In this document: piece after piece, positions 27,192-34,512 of the stretch
How positions within the stretch are numbered: position 1 is the first letter of the stretch
Layout of the letters: the number at the start of each line of letters is the position of its first letter
NCBI GenBank assembly: GCA_966250015.1
Contig: CBINFS010000008.1
Location: forward strand, 72,894-136,893
Length of the DNA stretch: 64,000 nucleotides
Origin: CBINFS01 sp966250015
GTDB taxonomy: Bacteria; Bacteroidota; Rhodothermia; Rhodothermales; DASSAV01
Reading direction: 5' to 3'
Made by a program: the position numbers and the translations under genes
The notes under the pieces: generated by a model
What the model saw: the letters and a program-made list of their open reading frames with translations, nothing else
Told to the model about the DNA's origin: nothing
The model's database searches: none

Positions 27192-27243
27192 GGCACCTCT
27201 TTTCATCCGGCCGATAGCCTGTATAGCATCTCTCCTTTATGGT

Positions 27244-27276
27244 GTAGTCATTCCCGGCCGGTCGGGTACTAAAGGG
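27244..27276 (+). promoter_or_regulatory. Candidate ECF sigma promoter, copy B (upstream of the Rieske gene)
   Basis: GTAGTCATTC (27244-27253) and GTACTAAAGGG (27266-27276) repeat both boxes found upstream of the sigma gene, with the same 12-bp spacing and a TGTGA shortly after in each. It is the only other copy I found in the window. It places the Rieske-to-CHRD run under the sigma factor, by inference. Confidence 0.6.
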
Positions 27277-27370
27277 TTTGTGACAGCGGAGTCTTATTTC
27301 CCGGGTTGTTCGTCGCGGGAATAGACTCCGGACGAATCTCTACCCATAGCCCTACCAACCGGATTACACC

Positions 27371-27835
27371 ATGGATTACGACCATTCCCGACGCGATTTC
27401 CTCAGCAAGGCGTGCCCCGTAGTCGTTTTTGCAATACTGGGATTACCTGGGTGTGACTCATATTCCATGGACGAGGGAGACAATGACAACACCCCCACAC
27501 CGGAAGAAGGTGTGACGATCGAGGGAAGTACCATCAGGCTTGATCTTACCGGTTCGAAAACGAGTGTCCTCACTTCCACCGGAGGATTCCTTTACATCGC
27601 GTCGGCAAGAGTCGTGGTCGTGAATACCGGGGGATCGACCATTCGTGCCTTCACGAGCATTTGTACACACGAGGGCTGCAACGTAGATCAATTCATAGAC
27701 GGCAGAATGATCTGCCCCTGCCACGGATCGCAGTACGACACAGCCGGAAGAGTCGTTCAGGGTCCAGCCACGGGAAACTTGAAGGAGTACACTGTGACGC
27801 GTTCAGGCAACACGGTTACCATCGTCAAATCCTGA
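27371..27835 (+). CDS. Exported Rieske [2Fe-2S] protein
   Basis: A 154-residue protein with a twin-arginine-like signal (SRRDFLSKACPVVVFAILGLPGC) and possible lipidation at C28. Cluster ligands are C98, H100, C115 and H118 in CTHEGC...CPCHGS; C103 and C117 would form the stabilising disulfide of high-potential Rieske proteins. It lacks the transmembrane-anchored context of a bc1 complex: no cytochrome b/c1 genes are adjacent. Instead a b561-like membrane protein gene follows after 23 nt. An electron-transfer role on the periplasmic face is inferred. Its promoter region carries the same motif as that of the ECF sigma gene. Confidence 0.93.
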   Translation: MDYDHSRRDFLSKACPVVVFAILGLPGCDSYSMDEGDNDNTPTPEEGVTIEGSTIRLDLTGSKTSVLTSTGGFLYIASARVVVVNTGGSTIRAFTSICTHEGCNVDQFIDGRMICPCHGSQYDTAGRVVQGPATGNLKEYTVTRSGNTVTIVKS

Positions 27836-27858
27836 GTCTGACTCTAATCCCCATACCT

Positions 27859-28587
27859 ATGCGACTGATAGCAGCTCTACTCGTGGGTTTCGTGCCGATG
27901 GTTTGGCCGGCTGCCGGTCAAAACTCCACACCCTCGCCCCTGATGATCCGTTTTGAAGCCTCACAGGTCTACCATAGCCCCGACTTGCACCTAAGAGCAC
28001 TGGAAACGCCCTCCCTGCTCGCTGGGTCAAGGCCAGTCGGAATTGCTCCAACCGATAGCCTTCCCGATGGCATGCCCTTACCCACACGTTTGCTTTGGGG
28101 AAGAAACGGGCTCATCCGGCTCATTGGGCTGTCGCCATCGACACGGCAGGCCGAGCTGGACCTGAGGAGAGGGATGCTTCAATGGCACCAGCGCCTGGGT
28201 CTCGTAACGTTCGCGGCGATGACCACGCAGGTAATCCTGGGTGAAATGATCGCAAACAACCCGGCCGAACATTACAACAATTTGCAGCCCATCCACCGCA
28301 CCCTGGGCTATGCAACGTTTGGTGTGTACATGGGAACCGCCACGCTGTCACTTGGCGCCCCTCCGGCCAGGAGATACGGAGACGGTTTCAGCTCCGTCCG
28401 GCTGCACCGGTACCTCGCCATCGTCCATTTCGCAGGGATGATTGCACAGCCCATTCTGGGTTACCGACTTGCCGGCGCCACCACTACCGATCAGTACAAC
28501 AGCCGCCTCAAAACACACCGATGGGTGGGGCGAATCACGTATGGCGCCTTCTCCCTGGCCATGATTTCGATCTTTTTACCGTATTGA
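27859..28587 (+). CDS. Small four-helix membrane protein with conserved His, cytochrome b561-like
   Basis: A 242-residue protein: signal peptide, about 85 periplasmic residues, then four transmembrane helices (about 112-130, 148-166, 185-203, 223-240). Histidines sit at helix starts (H110 in MLQWHQRLG, H146 in IHRTLGY, H183/H190 in RLHRYLAIVH, H220 in KTHRWVGR). This arrangement fits two b-type hemes as in cytochrome b561-type proteins. It is flanked by Rieske and YceI genes, so quinol or ascorbate-like electron transfer to the Rieske protein is conceivable. Family assignment is by pattern only. I chose ATG 27859; a longer frame begins inside the Rieske gene and lacks a signal peptide. Confidence 0.68.
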   Translation: MRLIAALLVGFVPMVWPAAGQNSTPSPLMIRFEASQVYHSPDLHLRALETPSLLAGSRPVGIAPTDSLPDGMPLPTRLLWGRNGLIRLIGLSPSTRQAELDLRRGMLQWHQRLGLVTFAAMTTQVILGEMIANNPAEHYNNLQPIHRTLGYATFGVYMGTATLSLGAPPARRYGDGFSSVRLHRYLAIVHFAGMIAQPILGYRLAGATTTDQYNSRLKTHRWVGRITYGAFSLAMISIFLPY

Positions 28588-28590
28588 ACC

Positions 28591-29205
28591 ATGAAAACCA
28601 TCAGTTCAACAAAGAAAATAGCAGGAGTGCTCGCACTCCTGCTCATCCTGACGTCAGTCGTAGCAATCGCTCAGCCTGTCCAGTTCACGATTGACACGCA
28701 GCGGAGCACCTTATCCTATACAGGAGACCACCGGATGCACGGTTGGACGGGGGTGAGTAACGCCGTAAATGGAACACTCTTGATCGATCTGGAACAACCT
28801 GCGTCGAGCCGCATCGAAATCGTCGTTCCCGTCGAAAGTTTTGACAGCGGGAATTCAAATCGCGATTCGAATATGCTGGATACGGTCGAGTCGGACAAGT
28901 ATCCAGACGTGCAGTTCGTATCAGAGGAGATCGTCGTCGATCAATGGGACAAAACGACGGACGGCTACTCCGGGACCTGGCGTGTGAAGGGCCAGCTGAC
29001 TTTTCACGGCCAAACACAGCCGGTCGAAATTCCGGTAATTGTGAAGGGGGGCAACGGCAGTTTTGAGGCAACCGGTGAATTTAACATATCGCTCAAAGCA
29101 TTTGGGGTGCGAAGACCGAAGCTCCTGTTGATGCCGATTTCGGATGAAATCCTGTTGGCCGGTGAGATTTACGCTTCGTCACAGGAATACTCAAACCCAC
29201 AATAG
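28591..29205 (+). CDS. YceI-like periplasmic lipid-binding protein
   Basis: A 204-residue protein with a signal peptide (to about residue 27, VAIAQP). The lipocalin-like YceI fold is evident: 'FTIDTQRSTLSYTGDHRMHGWTGVSNAVNGTLLID', 'DSNMLDTVESDKYPDVQFVSE' and 'GQLTFHGQTQPVEIPV'. Family members bind polyisoprenoid chains such as quinones, and some are linked to b561 partners in base-induced operons. Here too the gene follows a b561-like gene (3 nt gap), strengthening the pair. It probably shuttles or stores an isoprenoid quinone in the periplasm; this is inference. Confidence 0.92.
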   Translation: MKTISSTKKIAGVLALLLILTSVVAIAQPVQFTIDTQRSTLSYTGDHRMHGWTGVSNAVNGTLLIDLEQPASSRIEIVVPVESFDSGNSNRDSNMLDTVESDKYPDVQFVSEEIVVDQWDKTTDGYSGTWRVKGQLTFHGQTQPVEIPVIVKGGNGSFEATGEFNISLKAFGVRRPKLLLMPISDEILLAGEIYASSQEYSNPQ

Positions 29206-29231
29206 CCCGATAAACGAATCAGGAGACCGTT

Positions 29232-31808
29232 ATGAAAAGTCGCTATTTGTTGTTTGCATTATTCCTCATCCCACAGGTCACCATCGCACAGTCTTTTTTG
29301 ACCGCACAGCTTACTCCCGCACAGGAAACAGAAGACGTTACGAGCAACGCTACGGGTACGGCTGCCTTCGCGCTCACCGATGAGGGGCTTCGATTTTTCG
29401 TAACGGTCGATAGCCTAACCGGGCCGATCACGAATGCCCACTTCCACATCGGCGCACCGGGTATTTCAGGCCCGCCCGTCCGAGGTATCCTGGACGATTT
29501 TGAAGGGAACAGTGCGTCGGGCATCTGGACTGCGTCGGACGCCGAACCCTTGACTGACGAGCTCATAACGGAACTCTTCGCAGGAAACCTCTACGTAAAT
29601 GTCCATACCGAACAATACCCGGCCGGTGAGATCAGGGGACAGATTTTACCTACCTCAGGCACCGGATTGCGTTCGGTGCTTACGCCGGCCCAGACCGGTG
29701 AAGAGGTCGAAAGCTCGGGTAGCGGCACCGCCTCCATACAACTCACCGATGCAGGAGTACTTTATTTTGTCACCGTCAACAACCTGACGGGACCCATCAC
29801 CAACGCTCACTTTCATAGGGGAGCCATCGGGACCAATGGACCAGTCGTGCACGGTATCTTCGACAACTTCGAAGGCAACACGGCCTTCGGGTTGTGGACG
29901 GAATCGGGCGATCAACCTCTGACGGAAGAAAACATCGTCGAGTTGCTTACCGGAAGGTTGTACCTCAACGTCCACACCCAGGCTTACCCGGCAGGAGAAA
30001 TTCACGGGCAGGTTTTGCCCGCAGGAGGGTGGGGCTTTACCGCCGAAATCGACACCGAACAGGCAGGTGAGGGCATCGTAAGCGAGGCCTCCGGCACCGG
30101 TGTGTTTACCCTCACTGAGGCGGGGCTCATCTATCACATCACCTTTGCCGATCTGACGGGTCCGATGACCAATGCCCACTTCCACCTGGGTGCAACAGGG
30201 GTAAGCGGTCCTCCCGTTAGAGGACTCATGAATGACTTTGTAGGGACAACCGCGGTTGGCGTATGGCGGCCGACGGACGCTGAGCCGCTTACCGACGAGC
30301 TGATCCTGAGCCTGATCAGGGGCGACATATACGTCAACATCCATTCAGAGGCGTATCCGGCCGGCGAAATCCGAGGCCAGGTGCTGCTTGATGCGGGTAC
30401 GAACTTCTACGCTGAGCTCACACCTGCAGCCGCCGGGGTGGATCCAGAACTGCCCGGACGAGGCACGGCCTTCTTTAGTCTCACACCGGACGGCCTTGCC
30501 TTCCGTGTAACGCACGATAGTCTGACCGGTCCGTTAACGAACGCGCACTTCCACCGGGGTGAAATCGGAGTCAGCGGCGGCGTGGTACGAGGCATCATGG
30601 ATGACTATGTCGGGTCGACGGCGGCGGGTGTCTGGCGGCCGACCGATCCCGAGCCGCTTGATGCAGAGATGCTCCGTGACCTCATGACGGGCAAGCTCTA
30701 CCTCAACGTCCACACTGAGGCGAACCCGGCGGGCGAAATCCGTGGGCAGGTTCTTCTCGCGGAAGGTACCGCCTTGCGTGCTTTCCTCACGAACGAGCAA
30801 CAGAGTGCTGGTGTGGAGCAGGATGCGTCGGGCACGGCTACTCTGACCCTCACGAGCAGTGGGGTCGTTTACGACATTACGGTCGATGGATTGAGCGGCG
30901 ACATCACGAACGCTCACTTCCACGATGGCGTGCTGGGTGAAGACGGGGGCGTCGTGTTCGGAATCATGGGCGATTTTGTGGGCAACACCGCCTCCGGTGT
31001 CTGGTTGACGGAAGGTGACAATGCCCTGACACCGGAGCGGGTTCGCGATCTGCTGACCGGACGATTGTACCTCAACGTCCACACCGAGGCGAATCCGGCC
31101 GGCGAAATCCGCGGGCAGGTCGTGCTCAGTGACGGTGTAGGCGCCGCAGCACAGATAGATGCGGGTCAGACCACGGGTAACGTGGAATCCAATGGGAAAG
31201 GAACCGCAGCATTTACACTCACGGAAGCAGGGTTGGTCTTCGATCTGACGATTGCGGAACTGACTGGTCCATTTACCAATGCCCACTTCCACGAGGGCTT
31301 CTTGGGTGAAGACGGCCCCGTGGTGCGGGGCATCATGAACGACTTTTCGGGTAGCAGGGCGTCCGGGCTCTGGTCTCCAAACGATGCGGAGCCGCTAACC
31401 ACCGAAAATCTGCTCACGTTGTTGCAGGGTGGGTACTATGTAAACGTCCACACCGAGGCGAATCCGGCAGGCGAAATTCGCGGACAGGTACTGCCAAGTG
31501 GCATCGTCAGTACTGACGTCGAACAGACCGGTAATGAGGTGCCCAAATCGTTCTTGCTCGAGCAAAACTTCCCGAATCCTTTTAACCCGTCCACGACCAT
31601 CCGCTTTTCACTCACCTCCGCTTCTCACGCTATGCTGACGGTTTACAATATTCTCGGCCAGCAAGTGGCGGTGCCGATAAATCGGGAACTGTCGGCCGGA
31701 AGCTATGAGGTCCGCTTCGAAGCACACGATCTACCCAGCGGGGTTTATTTCTACCGGCTCGAAACCAAGGACGCCTCACAGGTACGTTCAATGCTATTGC
31801 TGAAGTAG
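29232..31808 (+). CDS. Secreted protein with six CHRD domains and C-terminal sorting domain
   Basis: An 858-residue protein: signal peptide (about 1-20, ending TIAQS), six tandem CHRD domains of about 123 residues, then a type IX-style C-terminal domain ('LEQNFPNPFNPSTTIRFSL', 'VYNILGQQV', 'LPSGVYFYRLE'). Every repeat keeps an N-A-H-F-H motif and an N-V/I-H-T/S plus 'PAGEIRGQ' segment, i.e. at least three conserved histidines per repeat, suggesting a metal or ligand site. CHRD domains are known from chordin and from bacterial surface proteins of unsettled function. It closes the Rieske-b561-YceI run (26 nt after YceI) and would be exported to the cell surface or medium. Confidence 0.92.
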   Translation: MKSRYLLFALFLIPQVTIAQSFLTAQLTPAQETEDVTSNATGTAAFALTDEGLRFFVTVDSLTGPITNAHFHIGAPGISGPPVRGILDDFEGNSASGIWTASDAEPLTDELITELFAGNLYVNVHTEQYPAGEIRGQILPTSGTGLRSVLTPAQTGEEVESSGSGTASIQLTDAGVLYFVTVNNLTGPITNAHFHRGAIGTNGPVVHGIFDNFEGNTAFGLWTESGDQPLTEENIVELLTGRLYLNVHTQAYPAGEIHGQVLPAGGWGFTAEIDTEQAGEGIVSEASGTGVFTLTEAGLIYHITFADLTGPMTNAHFHLGATGVSGPPVRGLMNDFVGTTAVGVWRPTDAEPLTDELILSLIRGDIYVNIHSEAYPAGEIRGQVLLDAGTNFYAELTPAAAGVDPELPGRGTAFFSLTPDGLAFRVTHDSLTGPLTNAHFHRGEIGVSGGVVRGIMDDYVGSTAAGVWRPTDPEPLDAEMLRDLMTGKLYLNVHTEANPAGEIRGQVLLAEGTALRAFLTNEQQSAGVEQDASGTATLTLTSSGVVYDITVDGLSGDITNAHFHDGVLGEDGGVVFGIMGDFVGNTASGVWLTEGDNALTPERVRDLLTGRLYLNVHTEANPAGEIRGQVVLSDGVGAAAQIDAGQTTGNVESNGKGTAAFTLTEAGLVFDLTIAELTGPFTNAHFHEGFLGEDGPVVRGIMNDFSGSRASGLWSPNDAEPLTTENLLTLLQGGYYVNVHTEANPAGEIRGQVLPSGIVSTDVEQTGNEVPKSFLLEQNFPNPFNPSTTIRFSLTSASHAMLTVYNILGQQVAVPINRELSAGSYEVRFEAHDLPSGVYFYRLETKDASQVRSMLLLK
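29295..31503 (+). repeat. Six tandem CHRD-encoding repeats
   Basis: Each unit is about 370 bp. The last three units share very similar DNA around the 'NVHTEANPAGEIRGQ' codons (near 30710, 31078 and 31447), which points to recent duplication or gene conversion; the first two are more diverged. Confidence 0.85.
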
Positions 31809-31830
31809 AAGGGTGATCATCGGATGCAGA

Positions 31831-31864
31831 AAAGCCGGGGATGGCGAACGTCGTCCCCGGCTTT
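31831..31864. terminator. Bidirectional intrinsic terminator
   Basis: An 11-bp perfect stem AAAGCCGGGGA (31831-31841) with its complement at 31854-31864, followed by CCTTATTT. It separates the convergent CHRD and SpoVR genes. Confidence 0.85.
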
Positions 31865-31896
31865 CCTTATTTACTCCCCAAAAACTGGTACGAGCC

Positions 31897-33270
31897 TCAA
31901 TCCTTCTCCCCTTCTGTAAGGACGATCTCGTTTTCCTTCGAATCAATCGTTCGGAGGCTGACTTTTCTGCGCCACACGCGATGAATGTACGCCAGCACGT
32001 TTTGAGCACGGACCAAATCGAGGCCTGTACCATCCGTCTCGTAGTCGTGGCTGAGCATCAGGCTTCCGTCTGACGCCATTTCCACGACCGAAATGCGCGG
32101 GGCGCTATAGTTGAATCGAGGCGACAAGAGCTCTTCCTTGAGCTCGTTAATGTCGCTCTTCAGGACTTTGACCTCTCCCCTTTTGTTTGCGAGATAGGTA
32201 AAGAGCTGTAGCTCTTCAGCCAGATCCTCGTCCAGGTGGTTCCGGATAAAGCTGAAATCGTCGTCCTCCTGCATGATCTGCCTTGCCCGTTCCATGCCAT
32301 GTTCTTCGACGATCTTTTCCCACATGACGAAGCCGACGTGGTAGGGATTGATCGCCAGAGCCGCTTGTTTGTCACCCGCATACGGCCGCACCACGTCTGA
32401 ATGGGCCTTCATGGCATCGAGGTAGAGGTCCTGGGGTAAAAAGGAGGCATTCCTTAGCAATGTGGCGTGCCAGTACGAAGCCCAGCCTTCATTCATGATC
32501 TGACACGCAAAAATGGGATAGAAGTAAAACGACTCCTCCCGGACGGCAAGAAAGATGTCGCGTTCCCACCCTTCGAGGTCCGGCGCATACTGGGCGATAA
32601 ACCAGAGCAGGTCGGTCTCCGGGTAGGGTGGGATCTTCATCCGTTGTGGCGGCTCCGGCCGGTCCGGCTCTTTCTTGTCGTCGGGCAGATGCTCGAAACG
32701 CTGCAGAAAACGGTCCTTCGAGATCGCATCGTGCCTGGTCGGTTCTGCTGAATAGGCCGGGCGGTGTACGTCGTTCTGGATGTCGACGTGGTGTTCGAGC
32801 GCGAGCGCTGCATCGAGCACTGTTTCGACACGCTCCTGACCGTGATCTCGGATCGCGTCGGCAATCTGGCGGGCCTGCGCGGCTGCGTGCTCCACGATGT
32901 TCGCCCCCACCTGCTCGTGGCTGCGCCGGAAGAGCAGGTTGTTCTTCGAGAAGTCTGCATGCCCGATCACGTGCGCGACGACCAGCGTATTTTCGGCCAG
33001 ACTGTTCGTATTGGAGAGATAGGCACGCGATGGATTGCCCGGAAATACGACCTCGAACAGCTTCGAATGCCCCATGGTGTGCTGGACGAGCTGGTAAATG
33101 TACCGCACGCCAAACGACCAGTGGGGCATACGGACCGGCAGCCCATACACCGCGATTTCCGTCATAAAACTCGAAGGCACCAGCTCATATTCGACGGGGT
33201 AATAATCCAGTCCCTGTCTGGCAGCCAGAACCTCCAACGCGTCGGAAAACTCTTTTAACGACGTGCTCAT
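31897..33270 (-). CDS. SpoVR/YcgB family protein
   Basis: A 457-residue cytoplasmic protein of the SpoVR family ('GLDYYPVEYELVPSSFMTEIAVYGLPVRMPHWSFG', 'VAHVIGHADFSKNNLLF', 'IMNEGWASYWHATLLRN'). The biochemical role is not settled. In many bacteria the gene lies with prkA and the DUF444 gene and is induced in starvation or sporulation. Here it is the third gene of that trio, 42 nt after DUF444. Length is normal. Confidence 0.93.
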   Translation of the reverse strand: MSTSLKEFSDALEVLAARQGLDYYPVEYELVPSSFMTEIAVYGLPVRMPHWSFGVRYIYQLVQHTMGHSKLFEVVFPGNPSRAYLSNTNSLAENTLVVAHVIGHADFSKNNLLFRRSHEQVGANIVEHAAAQARQIADAIRDHGQERVETVLDAALALEHHVDIQNDVHRPAYSAEPTRHDAISKDRFLQRFEHLPDDKKEPDRPEPPQRMKIPPYPETDLLWFIAQYAPDLEGWERDIFLAVREESFYFYPIFACQIMNEGWASYWHATLLRNASFLPQDLYLDAMKAHSDVVRPYAGDKQAALAINPYHVGFVMWEKIVEEHGMERARQIMQEDDDFSFIRNHLDEDLAEELQLFTYLANKRGEVKVLKSDINELKEELLSPRFNYSAPRISVVEMASDGSLMLSHDYETDGTGLDLVRAQNVLAYIHRVWRRKVSLRTIDSKENEIVLTEGEKD

Positions 33271-33312
33271 AGGAAATTGTACTCCTCGTCACGGACCGTT
33301 GCGCAGTCCGGT

Positions 33313-34461
33313 TCATTCGACCTGTTGTGTAAAAAACAGCCGTATGGCATCCATCACGTCCTTTTCTTCGTCGAGGCGATAGATGCCGCTGGCGATACCA
33401 TGATCAGGAAGACTCTTGAACAACTCTGCAATTTCCGTATCGCGTCCGGGAAAACGGTGTGGTGCGGTTTCGACGTAACCCATGAAACTCGTCATGGTAC
33501 CGAGCTTGAGGAGCGTCTGCATGGCATCCCGTCGGTCTTCCGGGAAGTTCTCTCCATCGGAAGCATAGAACAGGTAAATGTTGTATAAACCGGGGTCGTA
33601 ACGTTCGCCTACGATTTCGATCGCCTTCGAGAAAGCCGTCGAAGCAACCGTACCCCCCTGTGCCGTAACCCTGAAAAATTCGTCCTCCGTAAACTCCCAG
33701 GCTTCGACCGTGTGGGCAATGAAGACGATTTCGATCCGGTTGTACTGGCGGCGGAGCCCCTGTAGGACCCAGAAAAAGAAGGATTTTGCAAGCTTCCGAT
33801 CTCGTTCGCTCATGCTCGAAGATGCATCGAGCCCGAAAAACACGAGCGCCTGAGCGACGGGCCGCATGCGTCTGACGAGCTGCCTGAAACGCAGGTCTTC
33901 GTTCGTGAAGGACGGGCCTTCGGGTTGAATGGCGCGTCGCTTGATCGCTTCCTTGATGGTCCGTCTGCGATCGAGTCTCGACGGGACACCCCTACGATCC
34001 CAGCCTTCCCGGCCGGGTTCCTCCTCCTCGATTGCTCCGGGTCGGGGTTCAAGATTGGGCAGTTCGAGCTCCTCCCACAACCAGTCAACGATCTCGTCGA
34101 GCTCAAACTCAACCAGGAAGCGAATTTCACCATCTTCGTTACCCCCACCCCCTTCGCCTTTGCCGGAGGTACGATTGGGGCGGAGGACGTCGCCCGGCTT
34201 CACGTCACCCTGCCCGACTCCTGTTTCCGTTTCCGACTGCCTTAGCCGGAAACGATAATGTTCGAGCAGCCGCACCGGGACCTGGACCTTCCGCTTCGTA
34301 TCTCCGGTGAGTGTGTCCGAACCTGACAAGAGGTCAGGCAGGTTTTCCCGAACGGCCTCTCGTACCTTTTCGTTGTGGCGTAACCAGTCCCTCGCCCCCC
34401 TCGAAAACAGGTCGTACCATTCGGTATCTTTCTGTTCTTGCGGAAAACGGCTACTGCTCAT
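33313..34461 (-). CDS. yeaH: YeaH/YhbH (DUF444) VWA-like protein
   Basis: A 382-residue cytoplasmic protein. The N-terminal half is charged, with 'VPVRLLEHYRFRLR' and a Gly-rich stretch. The C-terminal half carries a von Willebrand A-like segment with 'FFGLDASSSMSERDRKLAKSFFFWVLQGL', a degenerate MIDAS (D-A-S-S-S). It is a conserved partner of PrkA kinase and SpoVR in general stress and nitrogen starvation (yeaG-yeaH in E. coli). Middle gene of the operon. Confidence 0.92.
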   Translation of the reverse strand: MSSSRFPQEQKDTEWYDLFSRGARDWLRHNEKVREAVRENLPDLLSGSDTLTGDTKRKVQVPVRLLEHYRFRLRQSETETGVGQGDVKPGDVLRPNRTSGKGEGGGGNEDGEIRFLVEFELDEIVDWLWEELELPNLEPRPGAIEEEEPGREGWDRRGVPSRLDRRRTIKEAIKRRAIQPEGPSFTNEDLRFRQLVRRMRPVAQALVFFGLDASSSMSERDRKLAKSFFFWVLQGLRRQYNRIEIVFIAHTVEAWEFTEDEFFRVTAQGGTVASTAFSKAIEIVGERYDPGLYNIYLFYASDGENFPEDRRDAMQTLLKLGTMTSFMGYVETAPHRFPGRDTEIAELFKSLPDHGIASGIYRLDEEKDVMDAIRLFFTQQVE

Positions 34462-34512
34462 GTCATCCCCTCCCCTGCGTGATCTCCGGTACGGCAGGCC
34501 AGGGCCTGCCGA

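Noticed and set aside
29655..31292. Long antisense frames across the CHRD gene
   Set aside because: They repeat with the CHRD units and are their mirror image, not independent genes.
29295..31503. Regular repeats considered as a CRISPR or satellite array
   Set aside because: Unit length is about 370 bp and in frame; the repeats encode protein domains.
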